DNA of 64,000 bases from Niastella yeongjuensis (GCF_900110245.1 NZ_FOCZ01000017.1:62001-126000), one strand, 5' to 3'. Shown: positions 1 through 8,130, counted from the stretch's first letter. The notes: generated from the letters alone by a model not told the origin. Numbers and translations: made by a program.

Positions 1-382
1 AGTGCAACTCATTGTCTGTTAGCATGGGTTGATGGTCCTTGATATTGATCAGTGAATAATAGGCGGTGCTGATAACACGCCCGGCAGGGTGCCGGCTTAC
101 CTCACCAAAAGTATATACCTGTTCAAGATAAACATCATCAAGACCAGTGCGGTGCTTCAATACGCGGTATGAGGCGGTATCGAGGTTCTCATCGGGGCGT
201 ACCAGGTCACCAAGTAATGACCATTGGTTATTGAACTCTTCCAGGTCGGATTTAATAAGTAATACTTTCAGCTCGTTTTTGTCAAAACCAAAAATTACAC
301 AGTCAACAGAGATAGCGATCTGAAAAAACTCACGGTCTTCAGAGCGTAATTGAGTAATGGTTCTTTGTAATGCTGTTCCCAT
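1..382 (-). CDS. Nudix-fold protein, probable NrtR/AraR-type transcriptional regulator (3' end outside window)
   Basis: The 127 residues visible form the N-terminal part of a Nudix domain protein beginning MGTALQRTITQLRSEDREFF; the rest lies beyond the left edge. The fold is recognisable from the strand CVIFGFDKNELKVLLIK and the region GDLVRPDENLDTASYRVLKH. That region is where the catalytic Nudix box (GX5EX7REUXEEXGU) should be, but the REXXEE core reads RVLKHR, so the metal-binding glutamates are missing. This is typical of Bacteroidota Nudix regulators with a C-terminal winged helix, which bind sugars or nucleotides rather than hydrolyse them; the winged helix itself is not visible here. 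It is divergent from ligA. Regulator role is inference from the lost catalytic residues. Confidence 0.75.
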   Translation of the reverse strand, partial: MGTALQRTITQLRSEDREFFQIAISVDCVIFGFDKNELKVLLIKSDLEEFNNQWSLLGDLVRPDENLDTASYRVLKHRTGLDDVYLEQVYTFGEVSRHPAGRVISTAYYSLINIKDHQPMLTDNELH

Positions 383-854
383 GGCTATAAGCAGATTGTC
401 AGGGTTAAGAAATTGGTGATATAAACATAAAACCTGTCATGATCAGTCAACAGGCAGATTTGAAAAATCAAGCAAATTACAACTGGCAAATTACAACAAA
501 CGGGACGGGGCCGGTAAGGCGGTGATCATCTATTGCGTAAAGATATACTGATTGTTTCACTCCCGAACGGTTGTTAATTTTTTACTCCACTTGTTGACCA
601 CGGACATGTTTCAAATACCATACCTGTTTATGAAACCCAGGCCCAGCCGCAACTCGTTGCCTGTTAATTAGTTTTATAACTGTTAAGGCCATGGTCATAT
701 GGCCTTTTTTGAATAAAAGGGGCTATTTTGCCGGCTGGGGCGCATGTACTAATTGATTTTTATCAATATCCGTGACGCTCCAGTGGGTGACTAAAGACCG
801 GCCTGTGAAACAGGGCATTGATTTAACTTCGCATAAAACAGTAATAACATACTT
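383..854. other. Intergenic region between Nudix regulator and ligA
   Basis: No convincing coding sequence on either strand. It should hold the divergent promoters of the Nudix gene and ligA, although no perfect TAnnTTTG/TTG pair was found for either. It contains one strong intrinsic terminator-like hairpin (see separate entry) that points toward ligA with no recognised gene upstream of it. A short stretch on the minus strand near position 650 resembles the first bases of the window (GCAACTCRTTGYCTGTTA), perhaps a chance match or a gene remnant. Confidence 0.5.
685..710 (+). terminator. Rho-independent terminator, orphan
   Basis: Perfect 8-bp stem AAGGCCAT/ATGGCCTT with a 6-nt loop followed by TTTT. 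It reads out on the plus strand 145 bp before ligA, yet no plus-strand gene lies upstream of it, so it may end a short untranslated transcript or act as a leader attenuator. Confidence 0.6.
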
Positions 855-2954
855 ATGTATTCTCCCGACCAAACAAAAGCTTTACAAAAGCTGACTACCG
901 GTTTAATGGAAAAGAACTCGCAAGGTCATATAACCGACAAAGACATTGAGTCACTGCGGGATGCATTGCGTTTCCATGAACACCGGTACTATATCCTGAA
1001 CGATCCTTTGATTGCCGATTTCGAATACGACCAACTATATAAGGCACTCGAGAAACTGGAAACGGAGAACCCAGCATTACGTACACCTGATTCACCTACC
1101 CAGCGGGTAGCTAAAGAGCTTACCAAAGAGTTTCCAACAGTATCGCACCTGGTGCCTATGTTATCGCTCGATAACTCGTACAACGCCGATGACCTGGTTG
1201 ACTTCGACCGCCGGGCAAGGGAACTGGCCAAAGTAGACGTGCTGGAATATTGTGTAGAACCCAAGTTCGACGGGGCCAGTATTTCATTGATATTTGAAAA
1301 AGACATGCTGGCACGCGGTGCTACCCGGGGCAACGGGGTACAGGGCGATGACATTACAACCAACATAAAACAGATCAGGTCTATCCCATTATCTGCAGCC
1401 ATCTCAAAATATGGTCTCGAGCAGTTAGAGATCAGGGGCGAAGTGTTAATGACCAAACAAAACTTCAAGAAGTACAACGACCAGCTGGCCGAACAAAACC
1501 TGCCGCCACTGGCCAATCCCCGCAATGCGGCCGCCGGCACTTTGCGCATAAAGGACCCAAAGGAGGTGAGTAAACGAAACCTGGAAGCTTTTTTATACCA
1601 TGTAAGTCATTATACCCAGTTACCCGGTAAAGACGTCGATCCTATACTGAATACCCACAGCGGTTGCCTGACCATGTTATGGGAACTTGGCTTCCGCAGC
1701 CCGTTGAAAGAAAAGAAAGTGCTGAATGGCATTGAAGCGGTAATTGCCTATTGTCATGAATTTGAGCAACAACGCGATGACCTGCCTTACGAGATAGATG
1801 GCATGGTAATAAAAGTGAACGACATTCACCTGCACGACGTGCTGGGTATGACCACCCATCACCCGCGCTGGGCCATTGCTTATAAATTCAAGGCACGTCA
1901 GGCTACCAGTAAATTAAGGGCCGTTGAATTTCAGGTTGGCCGTACCGGTTCGGTTACCCCTGTTGCCAAGATCGATCCCGTACCAATCGGTGGTGTTACA
2001 GTAGGTTCTATATCACTGTTTAACGAAGAAGTGATCAAAGACAAAGACCTGATGATAGGCGATACGGTACTGGTTGAACGGGCCGGCGATGTGATCCCTT
2101 ACATTGTTAAATCACTGCCCGAACTGAGAACCGGTAATGAACAAAAGATTGTGTTCCCTACCCACTGCCCTGTGTGTGGAGATAAGCTCGAAAAGCCCGA
2201 AGAAGAGGCCGTTTGGCGTTGCAGCAACATCAACTGTGAGGCCCAGGTGGTGGAACGCATCATTCACTTTACCAGCAAAGATGCCATGGACATCAGAGGG
2301 CTTGGAGAAGCAAACATTCGTAAATTCTTTGCGCTAGGTTTTCTCAAAGACGTACCAGGCATATACGAGCTGCCATTTGATAACATCGGGACGTTAGAAG
2401 GATTTGGCAAGAAGAGCATCACCAACCTGCAAACCGCTATTGAAAATTCCAAAGCCCAGCCCATACACCGGCTGATATATGCCCTCGGTATCCGTTACGT
2501 AGGGGAAACAACCGCAAAAACGCTTGCCCATTCGGTTAAGCATTTGTTAGATTTAAAGGATTATTCGCTTGAAGAGCTCCAAAACCTTGAGGATATTGGG
2601 CCAAAAGTGGCTGGCAGTGTACATCAGTTTTTCCAAAATCCGGACAATATAGCTACCCTCCAAAAGCTTGAACAGCTGGGCCTGAAGCTGAAAAACGACA
2701 AAAAAGACCTGGTAACGGGAGGCAACCTGAGCGGCCAAACGTTTTTATTTACGGGCACCTTGCCCACGCTCAAGCGAAGTGACGCCGAAGCCATGGTTGA
2801 AACTAACGGAGGCAAGATTCTAAGCAGTGTTAGTGCCAATTTAACGTATCTGGTAGCGGGAGAAGAGGCAGGAAGTAAGCTCGAAAAAGCCAAAAAAATA
2901 ACATCAATCAAGATTATAACCGAAGCCGAATTCCTGTCCCTTATACATCATTGA
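855..2954 (+). CDS. ligA: NAD-dependent DNA ligase
   Basis: LigA seals nicks in double-stranded DNA during replication and repair using NAD+ as adenylate donor. The 699-residue length is normal for the family. The order of domains is intact: N-terminal Ia domain with the conserved HEHRYYILNDP segment (about 41-51), adenylation domain with the nucleophile Lys137 in KFDG, OB fold, a four-cysteine zinc finger (CPVC ... CSNINC, about 437-460), helix-hairpin-helix repeats (LGIRYVGETTA, LEDIGPKVAGSV) and a C-terminal BRCT domain (FLFTGTLPTLKR onward). It is a single-gene unit facing away from the Nudix gene. The start is the first ATG of the frame and fits the family N-terminus. Confidence 0.97.
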   Translation: MYSPDQTKALQKLTTGLMEKNSQGHITDKDIESLRDALRFHEHRYYILNDPLIADFEYDQLYKALEKLETENPALRTPDSPTQRVAKELTKEFPTVSHLVPMLSLDNSYNADDLVDFDRRARELAKVDVLEYCVEPKFDGASISLIFEKDMLARGATRGNGVQGDDITTNIKQIRSIPLSAAISKYGLEQLEIRGEVLMTKQNFKKYNDQLAEQNLPPLANPRNAAAGTLRIKDPKEVSKRNLEAFLYHVSHYTQLPGKDVDPILNTHSGCLTMLWELGFRSPLKEKKVLNGIEAVIAYCHEFEQQRDDLPYEIDGMVIKVNDIHLHDVLGMTTHHPRWAIAYKFKARQATSKLRAVEFQVGRTGSVTPVAKIDPVPIGGVTVGSISLFNEEVIKDKDLMIGDTVLVERAGDVIPYIVKSLPELRTGNEQKIVFPTHCPVCGDKLEKPEEEAVWRCSNINCEAQVVERIIHFTSKDAMDIRGLGEANIRKFFALGFLKDVPGIYELPFDNIGTLEGFGKKSITNLQTAIENSKAQPIHRLIYALGIRYVGETTAKTLAHSVKHLLDLKDYSLEELQNLEDIGPKVAGSVHQFFQNPDNIATLQKLEQLGLKLKNDKKDLVTGGNLSGQTFLFTGTLPTLKRSDAEAMVETNGGKILSSVSANLTYLVAGEEAGSKLEKAKKITSIKIITEAEFLSLIHH

Positions 2955-2972
2955 TATGATTCTTATCAATTG

Positions 2973-3005
2973 TTTGAATTTCACATTTGTTTTTTTGTAA
3001 CTTTA
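2973..3005 (+). promoter_or_regulatory. Bacteroidota-type promoter of the HNH endonuclease gene
   Basis: TTTG (2973-2976), 21 nt, then TAACTTTA (2998-3005), one base off TAnnTTTG. It lies inside the longer possible reading frame that begins at 2987, which argues for translation from the ATG at 3023. Confidence 0.6.
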
Positions 3006-3022
3006 GCCAAAAGGAAAAGGCG

Positions 3023-3586
3023 ATGATAAAAAAACTCCCCAACGAGGTGTGGAAACCACTACAGTTTCCAGGCTGGAAACACCTCCGTAAAAAGTATGCG
3101 TTATCCTCCATGGGACGCATAGCCAGCTACACAGAAGACGTTGTTGAAGACGGTAAACTTCTTCAGGGTTCTTTAACTACCGGTTACAGAACTTTGAACC
3201 TCCATCGTCCAGGCAACAACGGTACTCTGTACATTCACCGTGAGATTGCCCGGTTATTTCTGAAGAAAGCTTCACTTAAAAACAAGTATGTGATTCACAT
3301 CAATCACAATAAGCTTGACAACGCAGTGAAGAACCTGAAATGGGCTACACTTGAAGAAATGATTGAACATCAGCAACACAGCCCCGCAAAAATTGCCTAC
3401 AAAAAAGTACAGGCAAACAGAACCGAAGGCTTGAAGCTGAATGCGAAGCAGGTTCAAGGCATTAAAAAGATCCTCAACGACAAGAACCGGAAGATCACCA
3501 TTAAAAAATTAGCGGAAAAATTTGGCGTCTCCGAGATGACCATGTACCGCATAAAAAGTGGTGAAAACTGGGGCAGGATCAAATAA
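3023..3586 (+). CDS. NUMOD4/HNH endonuclease with C-terminal helix-turn-helix
   Basis: A 187-residue free-standing homing-type or selfish endonuclease. The N-terminus EVWKPLQFPGWKHLRKKYALSS followed by MGRIAS is the NUMOD4 DNA-binding motif; the centre has the HNH_3 pattern YIHREIARLFL then VIHINHNKLDNAVKNLKWAT with the catalytic histidines and the asparagines of the beta-beta-alpha-metal fold; the end (KKLAEKFGVSEMTMYRIKSG) is a resolvase-like helix-turn-helix. Together this is DNA recognition, cleavage, then recognition again. The ATG is preceded by AAGGAAAAGG as ribosome site and by a promoter; the upstream in-frame start at 2987 overlaps that promoter. No intron is visible in the adjoining ligA. 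Its target site is unknown. Confidence 0.85.
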   Translation: MIKKLPNEVWKPLQFPGWKHLRKKYALSSMGRIASYTEDVVEDGKLLQGSLTTGYRTLNLHRPGNNGTLYIHREIARLFLKKASLKNKYVIHINHNKLDNAVKNLKWATLEEMIEHQQHSPAKIAYKKVQANRTEGLKLNAKQVQGIKKILNDKNRKITIKKLAEKFGVSEMTMYRIKSGENWGRIK

Positions 3587-3607
3587 CGCCCGGTAATTAA
3601 CGCAGAC

Positions 3608-3656
3608 AATAAGTGGTGTGATTGTAAAGGCTAGCTTTCACACCACTTATTTTTTT
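3608..3656 (+). terminator. Rho-independent terminator after HNH endonuclease
   Basis: A perfect 14-bp stem (AATAAGTGGTGTGA pairing with TCACACCACTTATT) with a 16-nt loop, followed by a run of T. Confidence 0.9.
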
Positions 3657-3677
3657 ATAGTGAGTTGTCACCTTCCC

Positions 3678-3761
3678 TTTCAACTTTCAACTTTAAACTG
3701 TTTTCCTTCTGTCTTTTGCCTTTTCTTTCTGCCCTCTGCCCGCTGCCTTTTGCCCGCTGTT
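3678..3761. repeat. Heptanucleotide repeat array, locus A
   Basis: Twelve consecutive 7-nt units read TTTCAAC, TTTCAAC, TTTAAAC, TGTTTTC, CTTCTGT, CTTTTGC, CTTTTCT, TTCTGCC, CTCTGCC, CGCTGCC, TTTTGCC, CGCTGTT. Phase is kept throughout although units drift from a TTTCAAC type to a CTCTGCC type (the complement of GGCAGAG). The array ends six bases before the -7 box of the next gene. Confidence 0.85.
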
Positions 3762-3766
3762 TTTCC

Positions 3767-3774
3767 TACCTTTG
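3767..3774 (+). promoter_or_regulatory. -7 promoter element of DUF2461 gene
   Basis: TACCTTTG matches TAnnTTTG exactly. Only three bases separate it from the ATG at 3778, so the transcript should start at or within a base or two of the start codon, giving a leaderless mRNA. Confidence 0.65.
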
Positions 3775-3777
3775 CGC

Positions 3778-4452
3778 ATGCTACAACCCTCCACATTAAA
3801 ATTCCTTAAAGACCTTTCCAAGAACAATAACAAACCATGGTTCGATGCCCATCGTAAACAATACGACGATGCCAAAAAGGACTTTGAAACGTTTATCCAG
3901 GTTGTTATCGATAAACATGGTCTGAAAGACGAAACCATACGTGAACAGGAAGCCAAAAAAAGTATGTTCCGTATTAACCGCGACGTTCGCTTCTCCAAAG
4001 ACAAATCACCTTACAAAAACAATATGGGCGCCAGCATCAAACGCGGCGGCCGGAAATCCATTTTTGCCGGTTATTATATTCATCTGGAACCGGGCCAAAG
4101 CTTTGTTGGTGGCGGTATCTGGATGCCCATGCCCACTGAAATGAAGAAAGTTCGCCAGGAAATAGACTACTGTTACGATGAATTTAAGAAGATCGTACAG
4201 GCAAAGAAATTCACCACTATTTATGGCGACCTGTACAAGGAAGAAGGCATTGGGTTAAGCCGGGTGCCTCAGGGGTTTGAAAAAGACAATCCCGCAGCCG
4301 AATATTTAAAGCTGAAAAGCTGGATCGCAATGCAATCTGTAAAAGATACCGAGCTCACTGTAAAAGACCTGGTTAAAAAAACCCTGGTGGCCTTCGAAAC
4401 CCTGCAGCCGATGATCCAGTTCATCAATCGCTCTCTTGACAGTGCAGAATAA
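3778..4452 (+). CDS. DUF2461 domain protein
   Basis: A 224-residue member of the DUF2461 family (TIGR02453), common as a single-domain protein in Bacteroidota and of unknown biochemical role. Family landmarks are LKFLKDLSKNNNKPWFDAHR at the N-terminus, MFRINRDVRFSKDKSPYKNN in the first third and YYIHLEPGQSFVGGGIWMP in the middle. Length is normal and there is no signal peptide, so it is cytoplasmic. An in-frame TTG six bases upstream lies in the promoter -7 box and is not used here as the start. It ends at a terminator shared with the convergent asd gene. Confidence 0.88.
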   Translation: MLQPSTLKFLKDLSKNNNKPWFDAHRKQYDDAKKDFETFIQVVIDKHGLKDETIREQEAKKSMFRINRDVRFSKDKSPYKNNMGASIKRGGRKSIFAGYYIHLEPGQSFVGGGIWMPMPTEMKKVRQEIDYCYDEFKKIVQAKKFTTIYGDLYKEEGIGLSRVPQGFEKDNPAAEYLKLKSWIAMQSVKDTELTVKDLVKKTLVAFETLQPMIQFINRSLDSAE

Positions 4453-4463
4453 TAGCATTAAAT

Positions 4464-4508
4464 AAAAAAGAGGAATGTTAAAGGTTTACTTTTTCATTCC
4501 TCTTTTTT
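4464..4508. terminator. Bidirectional terminator between DUF2461 gene and asd
   Basis: AAAAAAGAGGAATG pairs perfectly with CATTCCTCTTTTTT; poly-T follows the stem on both strands, serving the two convergent genes. Confidence 0.9.
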
Positions 4509-4514
4509 ACGTTT

Positions 4515-5525
4515 TTATTTCAACAAACCTTTCCCCATCAGGTACTCAGCAATCTGAACCGCATTGGTAGCAGCACCTTTACGCAGGTTGTCGCTAACGA
4601 TCCACATGTTGAGGGTATTAGGCTGGGTTTCATCCCGGCGTAATCTGCCTACAAACACTTCATCTTTTTCATGCGCATCCATTGGCATAGGATACTGCTG
4701 GTTAGCGGGGTCATCCACCACCACTACACCAGGAGCTGTTTGCAACAGCTGTTTTACTTCGCCCAGCTCATAATCTTTTGAGAATTCTACGTTCACGCTT
4801 TCGCTATGGCCACCCATAACAGGAATACGAACGGTGGTAGCAGTTACGCGAATAGCATCATCGCCCATGATCTTTTTGGTTTCGTTCACCATTTTCATTT
4901 CCTCTTTCGTATAGCCATTATCGAGGAATACGTCGATCTGGGGAATAACGTTCAGGTCAATGGGGTATTTATAAGCCATTGGGTATTCACCATTAGCGCT
5001 TTTCACTGCTTTCTGGCGTTCACCCATCAGCTGGTCAACCGCTTTTTTACCAGTACCGGTAACACTTTGATAAGTAGATACTACAATACGGTTAATGTTA
5101 TATTTTTTATGCAAAGGTTGCAAAGCCACAACCATTTGAATGGTGGAGCAGTTGGGGTTGGCAATGATCTTGTCAGCTTCGCTCAGTACATGTGCATTTA
5201 CTTCAGGCACCACTAATTTCTTAGAAGGGTCCATCCGCCAGGCCGAAGAGTTATCAATAACAGTGATGCCGGCTTCTGCAAATTTGGGCGCCCACTCCAG
5301 TGAGGTGCTGCCACCAGCTGAAAACAGCGCTACAGCAGGTTTTGCGGCAATAGCATCTGTCATGCTTACCACTTTGAACTTCTTTCCTTTGTACTCAACT
5401 TCCTTACCTACAGACTTTTCAGAGGCTACGGGTAATAATTCTGTAACCGGGAAATTACGCTCGGCCAATACCTGTAACATTTTGGTACCCACTAAACCGG
5501 TGGCACCTACAACCGCAACTTTCAT
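4515..5525 (-). CDS. asd: Aspartate-semialdehyde dehydrogenase
   Basis: Asd reduces aspartyl phosphate to aspartate semialdehyde with NADPH, the branch-point step for lysine/diaminopimelate, threonine and methionine. The 336-residue sequence has the N-terminal nucleotide loop VVGATGLVG, catalytic Cys126 in NPNCST and the general base His240 in GGHSES. Length is normal for the family. A good ribosome site, AAGGAG, sits seven bases before the ATG, unusual among its neighbours. The gene is preceded on its own strand by a promoter about 225 bp away and, between the two, by a strong intrinsic terminator, so expression is probably controlled by attenuation in the leader. Confidence 0.96.
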   Translation of the reverse strand: MKVAVVGATGLVGTKMLQVLAERNFPVTELLPVASEKSVGKEVEYKGKKFKVVSMTDAIAAKPAVALFSAGGSTSLEWAPKFAEAGITVIDNSSAWRMDPSKKLVVPEVNAHVLSEADKIIANPNCSTIQMVVALQPLHKKYNINRIVVSTYQSVTGTGKKAVDQLMGERQKAVKSANGEYPMAYKYPIDLNVIPQIDVFLDNGYTKEEMKMVNETKKIMGDDAIRVTATTVRIPVMGGHSESVNVEFSKDYELGEVKQLLQTAPGVVVVDDPANQQYPMPMDAHEKDEVFVGRLRRDETQPNTLNMWIVSDNLRKGAATNAVQIAEYLMGKGLLK

Positions 5526-5585
5526 GTTTTGCTCCTTTTGTTTTGTTTTTTTGGTTGAACACTCCCTTTTTCAGGTAAGCGTGTT

Positions 5586-5620
5586 AAAATAAAAAAGCCT
5601 TCCCGTTTTTGGGGAAGGCT
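5586..5620 (-). terminator. Terminator in the asd leader (candidate attenuator)
   Basis: On the minus strand AGCCTTCCC (5612-5620) pairs with GGGAAGGCT (5596-5604), followed by TTTTTTATTTT. It stands 60 bp in front of the asd start, inside its leader. An upstream leader segment (minus-strand GGGGAAGG, 5654-5661) is perfectly complementary to CCTTCCCC of the terminator's first arm and could form a competing antiterminator. Confidence 0.8.
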
Positions 5621-5749
5621 CTTGAATATGTTGGTATACAAAGTAGTCCTTAACCTTCCCCGTGTATGGAGCTTGTCTTGGTAGTCTTTGTATGTTTCTT
5701 TATCACTTGCATTTCGAAGGCCAAAATTAATTCGCATTTGTTGTATGCC
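5621..5749 (-). ncRNA. Candidate regulatory leader RNA of asd
   Basis: The sequence between the leader promoter and the leader terminator, about 125 nt. It contains the antiterminator candidate GGGGAAGG and the pairing segments ACAAAG/CTTTGT flanking it, so at least two alternative folds are possible. A frame starting with ATG at 5737 runs through it and through the terminator hairpin, and could be a leader peptide but has no recognisable features. No known riboswitch class was identified by eye. Alternatively it is a free-standing small RNA ending at the terminator. Confidence 0.45.
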
Positions 5750-5782
5750 CAAATTTAATTTTTTGACCGTATTGGACTCAAA
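5750..5782 (-). promoter_or_regulatory. Promoter of the asd leader
   Basis: Minus strand TTTG (5779-5782), 21-nt spacer, TAAATTTG (5750-5757): an exact match to the Bacteroidota consensus in both boxes and in spacing. Confidence 0.8.
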
Positions 5783-5888
5783 AACTAAAGTTATCCGACC
5801 AACTACCGGCTTATTCTATTAATATCTAATACATTTATTCCCCTTTTGGCCTGGCTCTGCTTAGATAGTATTAAAACTGTCTATAACC

Positions 5889-7619
5889 ATGGTGCTACCT
5901 GTATTTCAACGTTTGCTGCCGTTTTTCGGCTGCCTGTTTTTTGCTGCAGTTTCTTTTGCGCAATTGCCCAATCGCTTCGATGTTGTCATCGATGAATTGC
6001 TGCCCGATCCCTCACCACCGGTTCAATTACCTAATGCGGAATTTATTGAACTGAAGAACGTTTCTACAACGGCTTATAATATCCGTAACTGGAAATTAAG
6101 CGATGGCAGTACTACGGCTACTATTGCCATCGGCTTTACATTACAGCCGGATAGTTTTGTTATTGTTTGTCCAAACAGTGCAGTCGACCTGTTTGCAGGC
6201 TTTGGTACAACCATTGGTGTAAGCAATTTCCCTTCCCTTAATAACGAGGCTGATGTTATTGCATTGTATGCCTCAGATGGCAGACTGGTTCATACGGTTG
6301 GTTATAATACCAGCTGGTACCAGAATGCAGTCAAGAGTGATGGAGGCTGGTCGCTGGAAATGATCGATACCAGAAATCCCTGTGCAGGCACCAACAACTG
6401 GAAAGCCAGTACCGGTAATATCGGTGGAACACCTGGTAAAAAGAACGCAGTGGATTACAATAACCCCGATGAACAACCACCGGCTCTGATAAGGACCACC
6501 ACAACAGACAGCATCACGATTTCAGCATGGTTCGAAGAACCAGTGGATAGTAACTCTGCTGTAATTCCGGAAAACTATACTATTAATAATGGTGTAGGGC
6601 ATCCCGTTTCGGCCAACCTTATTTCACCCTTGTGCACAGAAGTGGCATTGAACCTGGCCACAACATTAAATAACCAACTGGTCTATGGGTTAACCGTTCT
6701 CCATGTAAAAGATTGTGCGGGCAACGCAATAAACCAGTTGAACACCGCCAAAGCAGGTTTACCGGTTATGGCTGATAGCCAGTTCGTAGTTATCAATGAA
6801 ATTCTTTTCAACCCGCCACCCAATGGGTTCGATTATGTTGAAATATACAACCGCAGTAACCGGGTCATCGATTTGAAACAGCTCTACCTGGCCACCCGCA
6901 ATGGCACCCGTCAGTTAACCGGTATTACGCCGTTATACGCTACTTCCTGGTTATTATTTCCCGGTGAATACCGGGTGCTAACTGAAAACAAATATTGGTT
7001 ACAGCAGCAGTACCTTATTAAAGATCCCGATTTAATTATTGAACTGTCAGCGCTTCCGTCGTTACCTGATGATAAGGGCACTCTTGTGTTGCTAAATATG
7101 CAGGGAATTATTGTTGATGAATTGCAGTATGATCACAACTGGCATTTCGGACTGATCAATGACGAAGAAGGTATTGCGCTGGAGCGGATCAATTACAATG
7201 GCCCAACGCAGGATAGATCGAACTGGGCGTCGGCCGCATCCACAACAGGCTTCGGCACGCCGGGTTATCCCAATTCCCAGCTTATGGGTGATGCCCAAAT
7301 ACAAGGACAGGTAACTATAAATCCTGCCGTTTTCTCTCCTGATAATGATGGGTTCAATGATTTTGCGGTGATCGATTATCAGTTGCCCGAGCCTGGCGTT
7401 GTGGCCAACATCCGTATTTATGATGCCAACGGCCGGCTGGTACGCTACCTGGTTCAAGGTGCTACTTTATCTGCCACGGGCCGCTTCCGCTGGGATGGGT
7501 TAGGCGACAGATCAAATAAGCTGCCCATCGGCACTTACATAGTATTAACTGAACTGTTTAATGCGCAGGGCAGAAAAAAGAAGTTTAAGCAAACTGTTAC
7601 GCTGGCGAGGAGATTTTAG
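5889..7619 (+). CDS. Secreted lamin-tail-domain protein with gliding-associated C-terminus
   Basis: A 576-residue exported protein. Residues 1-24 form a signal peptide ending ...AVSFAQ. Two lamin-tail (LTD) domains follow: one around 30-150 (VVIDELLPDPSPP, AEFIELKNVS, LSDGS) and one around 300-425 (VVINEILFNPPPNGFDYVEI, LVLLNMQGIIVDELQY). Between them lies a Big_5/SbsA-like immunoglobulin segment (ITISAWFEEPVDSNS). The last 90 residues (VFSPDNDGFNDFAVIDY ... RIYDANGRLVRYL ... GTYIVLTELF) are the gliding-motility-associated/type IX-style C-terminal domain. Role is probably cell-surface binding or structure; substrate unknown. Its nearest neighbours are not functionally related. Confidence 0.85.
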   Translation: MVLPVFQRLLPFFGCLFFAAVSFAQLPNRFDVVIDELLPDPSPPVQLPNAEFIELKNVSTTAYNIRNWKLSDGSTTATIAIGFTLQPDSFVIVCPNSAVDLFAGFGTTIGVSNFPSLNNEADVIALYASDGRLVHTVGYNTSWYQNAVKSDGGWSLEMIDTRNPCAGTNNWKASTGNIGGTPGKKNAVDYNNPDEQPPALIRTTTTDSITISAWFEEPVDSNSAVIPENYTINNGVGHPVSANLISPLCTEVALNLATTLNNQLVYGLTVLHVKDCAGNAINQLNTAKAGLPVMADSQFVVINEILFNPPPNGFDYVEIYNRSNRVIDLKQLYLATRNGTRQLTGITPLYATSWLLFPGEYRVLTENKYWLQQQYLIKDPDLIIELSALPSLPDDKGTLVLLNMQGIIVDELQYDHNWHFGLINDEEGIALERINYNGPTQDRSNWASAASTTGFGTPGYPNSQLMGDAQIQGQVTINPAVFSPDNDGFNDFAVIDYQLPEPGVVANIRIYDANGRLVRYLVQGATLSATGRFRWDGLGDRSNKLPIGTYIVLTELFNAQGRKKKFKQTVTLARRF

Positions 7620-7672
7620 CGCTTATACATTGGAAATCAAAACCATTTAGCCATTATAATAACCGGAACAAA

Positions 7673-7909
7673 ATGAGTAAATTTGAGAAATTGATGAAGA
7701 AACTGCTTTCTGGTTTTTCAGATCGAAATATGGACTTTGAAGAATTGAAATGTATATTATCAAAATTGGAATTCGAAGAAAGAATTAAAGGCAGTCATCA
7801 AGAGATCATTAACATTCAGCCTTCAAATGGGAAAGCCAAACCTTACCAGGTAAAGCAGGTAAGGGAATTGATTATTAAGTACAAATTAATATCAGATGAA
7901 GGAAAGTAA
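7673..7909 (+). CDS. hicA: HicA-family mRNA interferase toxin
   Basis: A 78-residue toxin with the dsRBD-like HicA fold. The long-type N-terminus (FEKLMKKLLSGFSDRNMDFEELKCIL) precedes the catalytic-histidine motif KGSHQEI with His42, and the C-terminal part INIQPSNGKAKPYQVKQVRE is the characteristic end of this subfamily. HicA cleaves mRNA when free of HicB. It overlaps hicB by 14 nt, so the pair is translationally coupled. Codon use is more AT-rich than the surrounding genes, consistent with a mobile origin. Confidence 0.88.
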   Translation: MSKFEKLMKKLLSGFSDRNMDFEELKCILSKLEFEERIKGSHQEIINIQPSNGKAKPYQVKQVRELIIKYKLISDEGK

Positions 7910-8111
7910 ATACGAGATAATTATATACTGGAGCAAAGAGGATAATTCCTTTATTGCTGAAGTGCCCGAGCTGGCTGGTTGTATGGCCGATGGCAACTCC
8001 TATATGGAAGCCGTACAAAACGTGCAGGTTGTAATTAATGAGTGGATCGATGCTGCACTATCTCTTGGGCGTACAATACCAGAGCCTAAGGGCAAACTGA
8101 TGTATGCCTGA
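7896..8111 (+). CDS. hicB: HicB-family antitoxin
   Basis: A 71-residue antitoxin with a partial RNase H fold: YEIIIYWSKEDNSFIAEVPELAGCMADG followed by the helix EAVQNVQVVINEWIDAAL and the end GRTIPEPKGKLMYA. It lacks an added C-terminal DNA-binding domain, so autoregulation would need another factor or the HicA-HicB complex. It begins inside hicA and neutralises it by binding. Confidence 0.9.
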   Translation: MKESKYEIIIYWSKEDNSFIAEVPELAGCMADGNSYMEAVQNVQVVINEWIDAALSLGRTIPEPKGKLMYA

Positions 8112-8130
8112 ATAAATCATTAAAAAGCAA

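Noticed and set aside
989-1549. 186-codon frame antisense to ligA
   Set aside because: Serine-rich shadow of ligA without any domain; ligA is certain on the other strand.
2987-3022. Longer N-terminus of the HNH endonuclease
   Set aside because: It would begin upstream of and cover the -7 promoter box; the ATG at 3023 has a good ribosome site and gives the family N-terminus.
5522-5752. 76-codon minus-strand frame upstream of asd
   Set aside because: It runs through a strong intrinsic terminator and overlaps the asd start; no recognisable protein features. Treated as part of a leader RNA.
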